This document shows positions 51,628 to 61,097 of a DNA stretch of 64,000 bases, one piece after another. Position 1 is the stretch's first letter, and every line of letters begins with the position of its first letter. Position numbers and translations under genes: made by a program. This DNA comes from Embleya scabrispora DSM 41855 (GTDB taxonomy: Bacteria; Actinomycetota; Actinomycetes; Streptomycetales; Streptomycetaceae). The stretch is from the NCBI RefSeq assembly GCF_000372745.1, contig NZ_KB889687.1:32494-96493 (forward strand), given 5' to 3'. A model generated the notes under the pieces. That model was not told where the DNA came from. It searched no databases and saw only the letters and a program-made list of their open reading frames with translations.

Positions 51628-52620
51628 ATGCGACACGGGGGCATGGGACGACGGTGGAGCACGTGGGCGGCGGCGGGGCTGGCCGCCGCCGTCGTCCTGA
51701 CCGGGTGCTCGTCCGACTCCGGTGACAAGGACGACAAGGACAAGAAGGCGGGCGGCACGGGGGCGCCGACCGGCGGCGCCGCGGCGCCCGGCGGGAAGGG
51801 CGACCGGGACCCGAAGTCGGTCTGGGCCGCGCTGCTGGCCGCGACCACCACGCAGCAGGTTGTCGAGTACCACGGGACACGGACCTCGACCGGTGACACC
51901 GCCAAGGAGCAGACGGTCCGCGAGGACCTGTGGACCTGGTACGACGCGGGCGGCAGGACCGCGTTCACCGACCGCGCGTACCAGGTCGCCGCCGACGCGC
52001 CGATCAAGCGCTCCTCGTGCGAGGCGGGCAGGGAGTGGAGCTACAACAACGCGCTCAAGCAGTGGACGGACACCAAGCGGCCGTGCGTGGTGGACATGGC
52101 CCGGGAGGGCAAGTACGTCGGCGACGGCATCCTGCCGACCGGCCTGACCGCCGAGCAGGCCAAGACGTTCGCCGCCCAACTCGACGCCACACCGGGCTGG
52201 TTGACCCCCTCCGCGGTGGAACCGGCACAGCAGAACGGCAAGTCCTACCTGCGGCTGACCGTGGACCTCAAGCCGCAGCCGGGCGGCGCCAACGCGAATG
52301 TCAACACCGACCTGCTGCTCAAGGCGTTCCGCGCCACCGTCGCCGACTTCACCAAGGGGCCGTACCAGATCGAGAACTTCGGGCAGCAGAGCGGTTCGCC
52401 GGTGCGCGCGGTGTTCTGGCTCGACCCGGCCACGCACCTGCCCGCGTACTCGGAGGTGAGCACGACCGTGGTGGACAAGGGCGCGGCCACCGGCGCGATC
52501 CGGCATCTGCGCACGGAGTACGTCTTCGGCGGGCCCGCGCCCAAGCCGGATCGCAGCACGCTGGTGCCGGCGCCCGCGCCGAGCTGGCCGGAGCAGGGGA
52601 CGAAGCCGCCGCAGCCCTGA
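51628..52620 (+). CDS. Secreted lipoprotein, LppX/LprG-like in outline
   Basis: A 330-residue lipoprotein. The signal peptide has RR at residues 8-9, a hydrophobic core and lipobox VLTGC with the lipidated Cys at about 27, then an Asp/Lys-rich spacer. The mature domain is a beta-rich half-barrel-like sequence (LLAATTTQQVVEYHGTRTS, LRLTVDLKP, AVFWLDPATHLPAYSEVST), comparable in layout to LolA/LppX lipid carriers. Two Cys (SSCEAG, RPCVVD) could form a disulfide. Function not established. Confidence 0.75.
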   Translation: MRHGGMGRRWSTWAAAGLAAAVVLTGCSSDSGDKDDKDKKAGGTGAPTGGAAAPGGKGDRDPKSVWAALLAATTTQQVVEYHGTRTSTGDTAKEQTVREDLWTWYDAGGRTAFTDRAYQVAADAPIKRSSCEAGREWSYNNALKQWTDTKRPCVVDMAREGKYVGDGILPTGLTAEQAKTFAAQLDATPGWLTPSAVEPAQQNGKSYLRLTVDLKPQPGGANANVNTDLLLKAFRATVADFTKGPYQIENFGQQSGSPVRAVFWLDPATHLPAYSEVSTTVVDKGAATGAIRHLRTEYVFGGPAPKPDRSTLVPAPAPSWPEQGTKPPQP

Positions 52621-52638
52621 GCACCGGGTACGACGTGC

Positions 52639-52671
52639 GAAGGGCGGGTCCGGGACCGGAACCCGCCCTTC
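52639..52671. terminator. Bidirectional terminator between the lipoprotein and idi
   Basis: GAAGGGCGGGT (52639-52649) pairs with ACCCGCCCTTC (52661-52671), 11-nt loop. It sits between convergent stops. Confidence 0.75.
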
Positions 52672-52680
52672 GGGGCGTGC

Positions 52681-53232
52681 TCAGCGCGCGGCGAGCGCCA
52701 CGAGCGCTTCCCGGACCGGGTCGAGCACCGCGCTCAGCCATGCGGTGTGCTCGTGCACGGCCAGCCACGCGTCCAGTTCGGCCGGCGGCACGTACGCGAC
52801 GTCGTCGACCTCTTCGGGGTTGAGCCTGAGGGCGCCGCCGGCCCGGCCGACGAAGAGGTGGTTGAACTCCTTCTCGACCAGGCCCGAGACCTCGTCGGTG
52901 ACGTCGTAGGTCACCAGGCCGGCCGGTTCGAGCACGGTGGGCTCGACGCCCAGTTCCTCGGTCAGTCTGCGCAGCACCGCTTCCCTGGGCTCCTCGCCCG
53001 GAAAGGGGTGGCTGCAACACGTGTTGGACCACCGGCCCGGCGAGTGATACTTCGTCAGGGCCCGACGCTGCATCAACACCCGACCCTCGTCGTCGAGGAG
53101 GAAGACCGAGAACGCGCGGTGCAGTTGGCCCGGCGGCTGGTGAGCCTCCAGTTTCTCCGCGAGGCCGATCGTGTTCCCTTGGGGGTCCACCAACTCGACC
53201 ATGACCCGACCGTCCGGCTGCTCCTGCGCCAT
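52681..53232 (-). CDS. idi: Isopentenyl-diphosphate delta-isomerase, type I
   Basis: A 183-residue Nudix-fold enzyme that converts isopentenyl to dimethylallyl diphosphate for terpenoid synthesis. The catalytic Cys is in NTCCSHP, the Nudix-like segment is REAVLRRLTEELGV, and the catalytic Glu lies in EKEFNHLFVG. The ATG at 53232 has AGGGAG 5 nt upstream. No terpene synthase or carotenoid gene is adjacent. Confidence 0.93.
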   Translation of the reverse strand: MAQEQPDGRVMVELVDPQGNTIGLAEKLEAHQPPGQLHRAFSVFLLDDEGRVLMQRRALTKYHSPGRWSNTCCSHPFPGEEPREAVLRRLTEELGVEPTVLEPAGLVTYDVTDEVSGLVEKEFNHLFVGRAGGALRLNPEEVDDVAYVPPAELDAWLAVHEHTAWLSAVLDPVREALVALAAR

Positions 53233-53458
53233 GTGCTCTCCCTGCTGTTCGGCCTTGCCTGCACAGTATCCGGCGGGGCGGGTCACGGGCCCGCGATACC
53301 GCGCCGGCGGCCCCCTACATCGTTGTCTGTACGCCGGGATCCCACCTGCCGACGATCCCTCGGCCGCCCGCGCGGGAGACGCTGGTGGGGTCCGTTCGCC
53401 GGCGCCCTTCCTCTCCCGGGGGCGGGCAGCCCGGCCTCGCGCCGAGGAGGAGATCGCC

Positions 53459-54040
53459 GTGGTCGTCGCCATGATCGTGGCCTGCGAGGTGGGCTTTTGG
53501 GTGCTGATCGCCCTGGGCCTGCTGAGCCGCTACGCACTGCGCCGCCGCCGGCTGAGCAATGTGTTCCTGTACGGCACACCGCTGCTGGAGGTGATCCTGC
53601 TCGTGGTCGCCGTGGTGGACCTGCGCGGCGGTGCCACCGCCGGCGCGCGGCACGGGATCGCCGCGTTGTACATCGGGATCACCGTGATGTTCGGCCACCG
53701 GATGATCCGGTGGGTGGACCAGCGGGTGGGCTATCACTTCCTCGGCGGGCCGCTGCCGTGGCGACCGCCGGCGCGCGGCATGGACCGGGTTCGGTACGAG
53801 GCGATCGAGTTCGCCCGCACGGTGGGCGCGATGGCGATCGCCGGCGCACTGCTGGGCCTGTTGATCCTGGTCACCGGCGACGCGGACCGGACCAAGGCGC
53901 TGACCGGCTTCTTCGGCGCGCTCGGCGCGGTGACCGCGATCTCCCTGGTGATCTCGGTGGTGGGCGCGTTCGAAGCCTTCGGCAAGCCGCCCAAGTCCAA
54001 GCCCGCGCCGCGCCGGCTGCGCGACCGCGCGCACGCCTGA
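53459..54040 (+). CDS. Multi-helix membrane protein, unknown function
   Basis: A 193-residue protein with helices at about 3-20, 35-52, 60-78, 120-140 and 150-175 and a Lys/Pro/Arg tail. A conserved-looking GHRMIRWVDQRVGYHFLGGP loop links the third and fourth helices. Family not recognised. GTG 53459 has GGAGG 8 nt upstream, which decides against earlier in-frame starts that would overlap non-coding DNA. Confidence 0.68.
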   Translation: MVVAMIVACEVGFWVLIALGLLSRYALRRRRLSNVFLYGTPLLEVILLVVAVVDLRGGATAGARHGIAALYIGITVMFGHRMIRWVDQRVGYHFLGGPLPWRPPARGMDRVRYEAIEFARTVGAMAIAGALLGLLILVTGDADRTKALTGFFGALGAVTAISLVISVVGAFEAFGKPPKSKPAPRRLRDRAHA

Positions 54041-54096
54041 CGCGCCGCACCCAGCCGGCACCCGGCAGCGGATCCCGGTTCGAGTCCGGGTCGGGT

Positions 54097-54135
54097 CGCG
54101 GCTCCGGAACACGTGGGAGGTGTTCCGGAGCCGCG
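54097..54135. terminator. Bidirectional terminator between a membrane protein and chorismate mutase
   Basis: Perfect 16-bp stem, 54097-54112 with 54120-54135, 7-nt loop GTGGGAG. Confidence 0.8.
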
Positions 54136-54245
54136 GCACATACGGCGGGGGCGTTCAGCCCGGCATCGCAGGACGTCGGACGGCGCGGCCGACGAGGGTG
54201 CCGGGCACCGCACGCGAGCGGCTCAACGAGCCACGCGCCGGTTGA

Positions 54246-54569
54246 TCACGCTCGGGCGATCGCCTCGTGATGGTGAATCACCTCGGCGACCAGGAAGTTG
54301 AGGAACTTCTCCGCGAAGTCCGGATCCAGCTTGGCGCTCTCGGCCAGCGCGCGCAGGCGGCGGATCTGCACCGCCTCGCGGGCCGGGTCGGCCGGCGGCA
54401 GCTTGTGCTCGGCCTTGAGTACGCCCACCCGCTTGGTGCACTTGAACCGCTCGGCCAGCAAATGGATCAGGGCCGCGTCGATGTTGTCGATGCTGTCCCG
54501 CAGGTCGAGCAGTTCTGCGGGCCTGCCGGGCGCCTCGCCCGACGTTTCGTCAGTGGTTCCGTTCGCCAT
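54246..54569 (-). CDS. Chorismate mutase, AroQ class
   Basis: A 107-residue helical enzyme that rearranges chorismate to prephenate for Phe/Tyr synthesis. LLDLRDSIDNIDAALIHLLAERFKCTKRVGVLKAEH is the H1 helix with the first catalytic Arg (LRDSID) and the Arg/Lys pair (KRVGVLK), and DPAREAVQIRRLRALAE plus the C-terminal VIHHHEAIA complete the fold. About 15 disordered residues precede helix 1. A -10 box 8 nt upstream supports the ATG at 54569. Confidence 0.88.
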   Translation of the reverse strand: MANGTTDETSGEAPGRPAELLDLRDSIDNIDAALIHLLAERFKCTKRVGVLKAEHKLPPADPAREAVQIRRLRALAESAKLDPDFAEKFLNFLVAEVIHHHEAIARA

Positions 54570-54577
54570 AACGGGTG

Positions 54578-54583
54578 ACCCTA
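54578..54583 (-). promoter_or_regulatory. -10 box, leaderless start of chorismate mutase
   Basis: TAGGGT on the minus strand ends 8 nt before the ATG. The divergent spacer 54570-54843 also holds CACCTG/CAGGTG elements around 54690-54735 but no gene. Confidence 0.45.
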
Positions 54584-54843
54584 CCCGGCGACGTCGCGCG
54601 AGCGGGCGGACGACGTTCGAGAGTCCCGGGCGGGACCCGCGACGGGCCCACCGTCGTTGCCCCGTCGAGTGATCCGGGGAAATATCACCACCTGTCATCT
54701 CTCGTTCTGCCAGGTGTCACATCGCCACCTGCGGGGGACCCTCTGAGTACGGTCCGCGCCGTCGGCTGTCCCTGTCCCGGCGCGACGACCGTTCGGCGGT
54801 GCTCAAGGGGATGCGGCCGGGGCTGCAGTAGGGGGCGAACGAC

Positions 54844-55233
54844 ATGATGGAGGAAGTGCGTCTGACGCCGAGCGAGCGGCGGATGCTGGAGGAGATCGAG
54901 TACGAGCTGCGCAAGGACCAGGAGCTGGACCTCGCGCTGCGTACGATGCGTCCTTCCCGCAACCGCCGGCGGACCGGCGTCCGCGGCCGTGTCGTTCCGG
55001 GCGCGGGCTCCATGCCGGCCTCGAAGCGCCGCAGGATGCGCCGGCCGACGCTCTCCGGCACATGGCACGTGCTGCTGCTGATGGTGCTGTTCGCGGCGGT
55101 GTTCGCGGCGCTGGCCACCACGTCCGGCGTCTACCTGGTGGTGATCGCGTTCGCGCTGATCATCATGGGCTGCACCACCACGCTGGTCTGGCTGTGCGTG
55201 ACCTTCCTGTTGCGGCGCGGCGGCAAGACCTGA
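54844..55233 (+). CDS. DUF3040 family membrane protein
   Basis: A 129-residue protein. RLTPSERRMLEEIEYELRKDQELDLAL at about 6-32 is the DUF3040 signature; two helices follow at about 74-92 and 96-120. DUF3040 proteins are actinobacterial membrane proteins of unknown role. ATG at 54844 or 54847. Confidence 0.85.
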   Translation: MMEEVRLTPSERRMLEEIEYELRKDQELDLALRTMRPSRNRRRTGVRGRVVPGAGSMPASKRRRMRRPTLSGTWHVLLLMVLFAAVFAALATTSGVYLVVIAFALIIMGCTTTLVWLCVTFLLRRGGKT

Positions 55234-55281
55234 TCGCACCGACCGACGCGGGCACCTGCCACGACACTGTCCGCGGCACCG

Positions 55282-55569
55282 TCAGCGGGCCCGATGGTTG
55301 CGGCTGCCGGTCGCGCGGCTGAGCCCACGGCCGCGGGCCGCGACCATCAGCGTGCCCGCCGGGGCCGCGACGCCGAGCAGAAGGGCCGCGTCCAAAGCGC
55401 CCATGCCGCCCTGGCCGATCGAGTAGAACACCAGCGACAGCGACGCGAACATGCACATCAGCACCGCGGCGGTCATCCGCTCCGCGCGGCGCCCCCGGGT
55501 GAGCAGCCACAGGCACCCGACCAGGCCGACGCACACCGTGGCCAATGCGGCGATTGCGGTGGTGGTCAT
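55282..55569 (-). CDS. Small three-helix membrane protein, faintly MnhF/MrpF-like
   Basis: 95 residues with helices at about 4-23, 30-50 and 58-78. The order RGRRAERMTAAVLM, then GALDAALLLGVAAPAGTLMVA loosely follows the MrpF subunit of Mrp antiporters, but no other mnh gene is near, so this is only a resemblance. GAGGAGG precedes the ATG. A TAGGAT box on the minus strand at 55667-55672 could be its promoter, next to the CsoR-like palindrome. Confidence 0.55.
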   Translation of the reverse strand: MTTTAIAALATVCVGLVGCLWLLTRGRRAERMTAAVLMCMFASLSLVFYSIGQGGMGALDAALLLGVAAPAGTLMVAARGRGLSRATGSRNHRAR

Positions 55570-55681
55570 CGCGCCTCCTCGTGGTGTTGCCTGCGGCCCC
55601 CCACGGGCCCTGTCCGATCGATTACCCGAGGTGATCGTGTTGATGCCGCGACCCCACCGGAATCGAATCCTAACCGCCCGC

Positions 55682-55698
55682 TACCCCCCTGGGGTATA
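55682..55698. promoter_or_regulatory. CsoR-like metal-sensor operator
   Basis: TACCCCCCTGGGGTATA: TACCCC and GGGGTA arms around a short centre, the known form of CsoR/RcnR-family copper-sensor sites. It overlaps the likely -35 region of the minus-strand promoter at 55667 and lies 12 nt before a 43-codon plus-strand frame. No csoR, copA or copZ gene is in the window. Confidence 0.5.
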
Positions 55699-55709
55699 TG
55701 GTCGGGCGC

Positions 55710-55841
55710 GTGACACTTCCCGCACCGCCATGTGGCGGCATCGCCCGGCTCGATCTGATCAAACGCCTGGGCGCCGCGACCGTTCGGGTGACGCTCGCCG
55801 TCGAGCGCTGCCGCCGCGCCTGCCCCCGACACTCTGCGTAA
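55710..55841 (+). CDS. Possible 43-residue Cys-containing peptide
   Basis: A GTG-started frame directly downstream of the CsoR-like site. The product has three cysteines (PPCGG near the start, ERCRRACPRH at the end) and an amphipathic middle (LDLIKRLGAATVRVTLAVE). GTGA at the start has no clear ribosome binding site, though a TATA element lies 11 nt upstream. It could be a metal-binding peptide or chance. Confidence 0.25.
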   Translation: MTLPAPPCGGIARLDLIKRLGAATVRVTLAVERCRRACPRHSA

Positions 55842-55855
55842 CACCGTTGTTACGC
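55836..55855. promoter_or_regulatory. Inverted repeat GCGTAACA-CCGT-TGTTACGC
   Basis: Perfect 8-bp arms around CCGT. It contains the stop of the 43-codon frame and lies 164 nt before the flavin oxidase, so it may be either a terminator stem or an operator. The rest of 55856-56018 shows no gene. Confidence 0.45.
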
Positions 55856-56018
55856 TCGCGTCGAAAGCCGGAAACGGCCGAGCGGTTCACTCCGGGCGAC
55901 AGCGGTTCCGCAGCGGGACCGGAGACCATCGACCCAGGTGACGGCGCGAGATGAGCACACAAGACCGTACGACCGCACTCCGACACACCGGCCCACCCGC
56001 GCTCTGGGAGGCGACCCG

Positions 56019-57371
56019 ATGACGCCGGACACCCCGGTGGCCGACGTGGTGATCGTCGGGGCCGGCCCCGAGGGCATGGCGATCGCCCACGCGTTCACCC
56101 GGCGCGGGGTGCGCGATGTGATCGTGTGTGCGTCGGGCATCGCCGGCTCGGGCCCGCCCGGGTCGACCGGCGACCCCGGACCCGGCGACGGCGCCGTGCA
56201 CTGCTCGTCGAGCCGGCCGGCGACGGCCGCGATGGCGTGGGCGGGCACCCACGTGTTCGAGAACGCGGTCGAGGTGCTCGGCGAGGACGTCGGGTATCGC
56301 CCGTGCGGCCGAATCGTCGGCGTGGCCGCATCCGATCTCGGCGGGCTCGACGCGGGCGTGGCGATGCGCCGCGCACTCGGGATCGAGGTGCGGCGGGTGG
56401 ACGCGGACGAGGTCACGGCGCGCTGGCCCGAGATCGACATCCGCGGCTTCGCCGGCTTCGCCTACGAGCCGCGCGGCGGGTACGCCGACACCCGGCGCAC
56501 CGCGCGCGCGTTCGCCCGGGCGGCGCGGCGCGGCGGAGCGGCGGTCCTTACCCGCGCACCGGCCGTGAGCGTCTCGGCGACCCGGGACCGGGTCGGCGGA
56601 GTGCGGCTGAGCGACGGCCGCGAGGTGGCCGCGGGCACGGTCGTGGTGGCCGCGGGCGCCGACTCGCCGGCGCTGGTCGCACCGTTGGGGGTGCACCTGC
56701 CGGTGCGCGCCGCCCGCGAGTTCACCCTCCGGGTGCGAGTCGACCACGCGGTCGGGGAACGGCCGATCCTGGACGATCTGCCGCATCGGCGCCGGCTGCG
56801 CGCGGACGGTCCCGGGCACCTGCTGCTCGGCGCGCTCGACCCGGCTCCCGACGCGTTCGACGACGAACTCACCGCGCGCGCCTCGGCCCACCTCGCCGCA
56901 CGCTTGCCGGGCTTTCGCCGGAGCACGCCGGTGGCCGCGTTCGGCACCCGGCGCGATGCCGGGCCCGATCACCTGCCGCTGATCGGATCGGTGGGCCCCG
57001 ACGGGTTGTTCGTCGCGGCCGGGTGCGGCGAGCACGGATTGGCCATCGTGCCCGCGGTGGGCACGCTGGTGGCCGACCTGCTGTGCGACGGCGCCAGCGC
57101 CCGGCCGGACATCCCGGGCACCGACTTTCGCCCCGACCGGTTCCCCGCGCGTGCCCGGTCACCGCGACCGCGTCGGCCCCGGTCCGCGCAGCCGCCCGGC
57201 GCCGGGGTCGACTCCGGTGAAGTGTTCGGCTCCGGGCGGGAGTTCGATTTCGGTCGGGGATCCGGTCCCGGTCCACGATTCGGGTCCGATTCGCGGTCGG
57301 GTTCCGATTCGCGGTCGGGTTCCGATTCGCGGTCGGGTTCCGATCGCGGCTTCAGTTCCGATCGGGCGTGA
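56019..57371 (+). CDS. FAD-dependent amine/amino acid oxidase (DAO family)
   Basis: A 450-residue flavoenzyme. The dinucleotide fold starts with DVVIVGAGPEGMAIAHAF (about 9-26); AAGTVVVAAGADSPAL (about 205-220) is the second GG-like flavin contact and GPDHLPLIGSVGPDGLFVAAGCGEHGL (about 315-341) the conserved C-terminal flavin motif. It should oxidise the C-N bond of an amine or amino acid. The last 70 residues are disordered and end in repeated SRSGSD units. GGGAGG lies 7 nt before the ATG. The tail overlaps the convergent DUF35 gene by 20 bp. Confidence 0.82.
   Translation: MTPDTPVADVVIVGAGPEGMAIAHAFTRRGVRDVIVCASGIAGSGPPGSTGDPGPGDGAVHCSSSRPATAAMAWAGTHVFENAVEVLGEDVGYRPCGRIVGVAASDLGGLDAGVAMRRALGIEVRRVDADEVTARWPEIDIRGFAGFAYEPRGGYADTRRTARAFARAARRGGAAVLTRAPAVSVSATRDRVGGVRLSDGREVAAGTVVVAAGADSPALVAPLGVHLPVRAAREFTLRVRVDHAVGERPILDDLPHRRRLRADGPGHLLLGALDPAPDAFDDELTARASAHLAARLPGFRRSTPVAAFGTRRDAGPDHLPLIGSVGPDGLFVAAGCGEHGLAIVPAVGTLVADLLCDGASARPDIPGTDFRPDRFPARARSPRPRRPRSAQPPGAGVDSGEVFGSGREFDFGRGSGPGPRFGSDSRSGSDSRSGSDSRSGSDRGFSSDRA
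57289..57342 (+). repeat. Three tandem 18-bp units in the oxidase tail
   Basis: ATTCGCGGTCGGGTTCCG at 57289, 57307 and 57325, encoding the six-residue unit SRSGSD in frame. Confidence 0.85.
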
Positions 57372-57753
57372 AGAACGGCAGTACCCGCTCCTCCCCCGTC
57401 GGCCGCAGGTCCACCCGTACCCGCATGCCCGAGTGGATCTCGGTCGGTTCCACCTCGACCAGATTGGTGAGCATGCGGTAGCCCTCGTCCAGGTCCACGA
57501 TGGCCACCGCGTACGTGTCGCCGGGCTCACGCGTGGCGGGCCGACGCACCACGGTCCAGCTGTACACGCTGCCGCGCCCGGCGCTGGTGGCCCACTGCAA
57601 CGCGCGCGACGAGCAGCCTCGGCACATCTCGGTGGGGGCGAAGTTCGCCGTCTCGCACGCACCGCAGCGCTGATAGCGCAACTCCCCCTGCTCCGGGGAC
57701 ACCCGCACCGACGCGGCGGGGGTCACGGGTACACCGATCTGTGGTCCCAACAC
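57352..57753 (-). CDS. DUF35 OB-fold protein with zinc ribbon
   Basis: A 133-residue protein with rubredoxin-like zinc ribbon CGAC...CRGC (about 35-52) followed by an OB fold (GSVYSWTVVRRPA, TYAVAIVDLDEGYRMLTNLV). Such proteins form complexes with thiolase-like enzymes (SCP-x, acetoacetyl-CoA synthases or acyl-CoA carriers) and act as acyl-CoA binding partners. No thiolase gene is adjacent, so its partner is elsewhere. Start GTG 57753 with AAAGG upstream; GTG 57726 lacks a site. Confidence 0.8.
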   Translation of the reverse strand: MLGPQIGVPVTPAASVRVSPEQGELRYQRCGACETANFAPTEMCRGCSSRALQWATSAGRGSVYSWTVVRRPATREPGDTYAVAIVDLDEGYRMLTNLVEVEPTEIHSGMRVRVDLRPTGEERVLPFFTPDRN

Positions 57754-58122
57754 GGGTTCACGGCCTTTCCGTTCGGTCGTACTTCGTCCGGCCCGTCGAT
57801 GTTCGAGACGAGCGTTGGCTGCATGCTCGCGCACCAAGCGCGTGGTTGCCGAATCGATCGCACATCAGTTCCCGTTCGCGCATCGCACCCCCCGAGGGGA
57901 GGACGTCGACAGGACTTCTCGGCCAAGTCGGGGACAGGGCTTGCGTGATTGGCGCAGGATAGGTAGCGCAAGTGATCCGCCACGGCGCGTAATCGTTCCG
58001 CGCGGGCTCGGGGTGGGGACGCACGGCAGAGAGGTTGCGCGATGAGGGCACCACGCACGGCACCGGGCCCGGGCGACCTGGGGCGCGAGAATACACCGGA
58101 CCCCGCTTCCAGGACGGAGCCC
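57754..58122. other. Divergent spacer of 369 bases
   Basis: Between the DUF35 gene and the LAL-type gene. No gene seen. CTTGCG (57940-57945) and CGCAAG (57967-57972) form a spaced inverted repeat around GGATAGGTA, a possible promoter with operator for the LAL-type gene. Confidence 0.45.
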
Positions 58123-61008
58123 ATGCCCCTCGTCGAGCGCGACTACATCCAGGGCGAACTCCACGAGCATCTGGCCGCGGTCCGCGCCACCGGCGAGGGC
58201 CGGATCATGGTGGTCACCGGCCAGGCCGGCATGGGCAAGTCGGCGGTGCTCGAATGGGCCAGGCACACCGCCGAGTCCGAAGGCTTCGCCTCGCTCCACG
58301 TGATCGGCTACGAGCTGGAGAAGGTCCGGGTCTACGGCCTGGTGAAGCGGCTGTTCAAGGACCTGTCCGAGCTCGGCCCCGAGGCTCGCAAGGAGCGGCT
58401 CGGCGAGTGGTACGGCATCCTCGGGCCGATCTTCGGCGGTCCGCGCCAACCCGGGGAGGCGCCGGACACCGAGGACGTACTGTCCGCCCTCGACGCTGTC
58501 GTCCGCGGCTACGTGAAGGAGCGCGCGCCGCTGATCATGGTCATCGACGACGCGCACTGGGCCGACGCCTCGTCGATGCGGTGGCTGGCGCAATTCGCCA
58601 TCCAGGTGCGTGATTTCCCGATCCTGATCGTGGTGTCCTACCGCCCGGACGAGTACGACCCGACCGTGTCGCGATCGCTGCGCGCACTCGACGACGTCGC
58701 CGGTCGAACGGCGACCAGGTTGAAGGCGTTGAGCGTCGAGAGCACCGCGACGGTGATCCGGCACCGTTTCCCCGATCGGTCGGTCGACGACGCGTTCGCC
58801 GAGCACTGCCATCACTGTTGCGGTGGAGAGCCGCAAACCCTGCGGGAACTGCTGCGGTTCATCGAGTCGTCCCGGATCGAACCGCTCGCGACCTCGTTGT
58901 CCCGGCACGGCGTCGCGATGGAGCAGCACGCGACCCTCGCCTACGCCGAGAAGGACTTCAAGAAGCGATTCTCCCGGCTCACACCGGGCTCCCGCATGCT
59001 GGCGCGGGCCGCGGCGATCCTGACGCCGCACCTGACGATCGCACGCGCGGTCCGGCTCACCGGGTCGACCCGGGAAGTGATCGTCGCCGCCGCCGAGGAC
59101 CTGTACCGACAGGAGATCCTCACGTCGGTCGACGACACTCGCACGAGCTGGGGTTTCACCCACCCGCTGGTCCGACTCGCGGTCTATCGCCACTGCTTCG
59201 GGCCGAGCGAGCGCAGCGCGATGCACCACGAGGCGGCCCGGCTGTTGCGCGCGGACCGCTTCTCCGCGCAGACCGCCGCGACGCACGCGCTGAAGGTGTT
59301 CGGCAGCCCGGACGAGTGGGCGACGAACGTGATGGTGGAAGCCGCCCGCGAGTGCCTCGCATCCGGCGTGCCGACGGCGGGCGTGACCTACCTCGAACAC
59401 GCGTTGGCAGAGCTCGCGCCGAACCACATGCGCGCCAGGGTCTACTACAACATCGGCCGCGCGCTCTTCGTCAACGACCCCACCGGCAGCCTCGAACCGC
59501 TGACCAAGGCGTTGCAGGAGGCCGACGAACCGGGCTCGGATCTGCGCACCGACATCGTCGTCGAACTCGCCCGCTCGTACGCGTTCAGTGGTCAACTGCA
59601 AAAGAGCATCGCCCTCTTGGAGCGGGAGATCGACATCACCCCGGTCGGGAAACGACCGAGGTTGTACGCCGACCTGTTCATGTGGGCCGCGTTCTGGGAG
59701 GACGACACCGCCTTCGCCTCACGCGCCCACAATCTGCAACGGCTGACCGTACGGCTGAACACCGACGGCGCCACCACCCGGACGAACTACTCGCTGTTCG
59801 CCCTGGTCGCCTGGTACGGAGTGCTCACCGGACGGCGGTTGCAGACGACCACCAAGTTCGCCCGCGCGGCGCTGGGCCCGGAGGCGGCGAACAAGGAACG
59901 CCCCGGGTTCAGTTGGGTCGAGGACGGCTGGGGCTTCGAGATCCCGATGGTGCTCACCCTGACGTTCATCCACTGCGACCTGTTCAAGGAGGCGCACGAT
60001 CTCCTGGAGAGCGGCATGGCCGAACTCCGGGACAACGGTCGCCAACGCGCGCACATGTCCTACGGCCACGCCTTCCGGGCCATGTTGTACTACCGGATGG
60101 GCCGGCTCAAGGAGGCCCGCGAGCAGGCCGAGATCGGCCTGGAGATGGCCCTCAAACTCGGCGAGGCCACGCCGTCGCAGTGGTATGCGGCGGGCGTGCT
60201 GATCCAGACCCTGATCGCGCAGGGTGAGCTGGAGGAGGCCGAGCGGCGGGTACGACAGATCGGCTTCGACAACCCCGATCGCGTCAAGCAGGCCGCCCGC
60301 GTACTGCCGGTCCCCGAAATCGTGCTGGCCGAACTGCGGATCGCCCAGGGCAGGCACGGCGAGGTGGTCCAGCCGTTGACCGAGCTCGGCGAGCGGCTGC
60401 GTGCCCGCGGCATGGACAACCCCGCGTGGTGCCCGTGGGGCCTGCTGCTCGCCGAGGCGTTGAACGCCGAGGGGCCGCAGCAGAACAAGGAGCTGGCTCA
60501 CCAGGTGGCCAGGCAGGCCGTCGCCCGGGCGGACACGTTCTACGCCCCGGTGGCCGCCGGCCAGGCCAAGCGGGTGGCCGGGATGATCGAGGACAACGTC
60601 AACGCGCAGCAGGCGCTGTGGGACGCGGCGGTCGCCCTGGAGGGCGTCGGCGCCAAGTACGAGTACGCCAAGGCGCTGCTCGCCTACGGTGACCGACTGC
60701 GCAAGGACGGCCACAAGCCGGACGCCATCGGCGAGTTGGAGCGGGCCCGGGACACCGCGATGGCCTGTGGCGCGATCCCGTTGCAGACACGGGCGGCCGC
60801 GATGGTGGAGGCGCTGGTGGGCACCACCGCGCTGCCGCCGGTCGATCACGGTCGCGCGGACGCGGACGACTGGGCGGACGAGTACACCGGCGGGTACAGC
60901 CCGTTCGGCATCCCGCATCGCGAGGAGGCCCGGCCCGACACGGACGGCGATCGTTCGGAGACCTGGCCGTTCCGCGAGGGGCCGACCCGTCGACCGGAGT
61001 TGGAGTAG
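58123..61008 (+). CDS. LAL/MalT-type AAA ATPase with TPR domain, no DNA-binding domain
   Basis: A 961-residue cytoplasmic STAND-like protein. [18 protein letters not shown] opens it as in LAL regulators; Walker [11 protein letters not shown] at about 33-42, Walker [13 protein letters not shown] at about 138-149, sensor segment [11 protein letters not shown], then TPR-like helices from about 390 to 890 (for example [25 protein letters not shown] region, [19 protein letters not shown]). The C terminus (after VEALVGTT) is an acidic disordered tail; the LuxR helix-turn-helix that normally ends LAL proteins is absent. It may signal through a partner. ATG 58123 with GGAG 5 nt upstream is preferred over ATG 58042. 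Confidence 0.82.
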   Translation: MPLVERDYIQGELHEHLAAVRATGEGRIMVVTGQAGMGKSAVLEWARHTAESEGFASLHVIGYELEKVRVYGLVKRLFKDLSELGPEARKERLGEWYGILGPIFGGPRQPGEAPDTEDVLSALDAVVRGYVKERAPLIMVIDDAHWADASSMRWLAQFAIQVRDFPILIVVSYRPDEYDPTVSRSLRALDDVAGRTATRLKALSVESTATVIRHRFPDRSVDDAFAEHCHHCCGGEPQTLRELLRFIESSRIEPLATSLSRHGVAMEQHATLAYAEKDFKKRFSRLTPGSRMLARAAAILTPHLTIARAVRLTGSTREVIVAAAEDLYRQEILTSVDDTRTSWGFTHPLVRLAVYRHCFGPSERSAMHHEAARLLRADRFSAQTAATHALKVFGSPDEWATNVMVEAARECLASGVPTAGVTYLEHALAELAPNHMRARVYYNIGRALFVNDPTGSLEPLTKALQEADEPGSDLRTDIVVELARSYAFSGQLQKSIALLEREIDITPVGKRPRLYADLFMWAAFWEDDTAFASRAHNLQRLTVRLNTDGATTRTNYSLFALVAWYGVLTGRRLQTTTKFARAALGPEAANKERPGFSWVEDGWGFEIPMVLTLTFIHCDLFKEAHDLLESGMAELRDNGRQRAHMSYGHAFRAMLYYRMGRLKEAREQAEIGLEMALKLGEATPSQWYAAGVLIQTLIAQGELEEAERRVRQIGFDNPDRVKQAARVLPVPEIVLAELRIAQGRHGEVVQPLTELGERLRARGMDNPAWCPWGLLLAEALNAEGPQQNKELAHQVARQAVARADTFYAPVAAGQAKRVAGMIEDNVNAQQALWDAAVALEGVGAKYEYAKALLAYGDRLRKDGHKPDAIGELERARDTAMACGAIPLQTRAAAMVEALVGTTALPPVDHGRADADDWADEYTGGYSPFGIPHREEARPDTDGDRSETWPFREGPTRRPELE

Positions 61009-61097
61009 CCGCGTCGGGGCCGGTGGCGGGCCGGTGGCGGAGAAAACCGGATCGGGACGCGGACGCACCGGCGACCGGCGCAGGCGCGCGGTCCCGG

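Noticed and set aside
54074..54090. A tRNA-like T-arm (CCCGG-TTCGAGT-CCGGG)
   Set aside because: No matching acceptor stem, D-arm or anticodon arm can be built upstream; it lies beside a large terminator hairpin.
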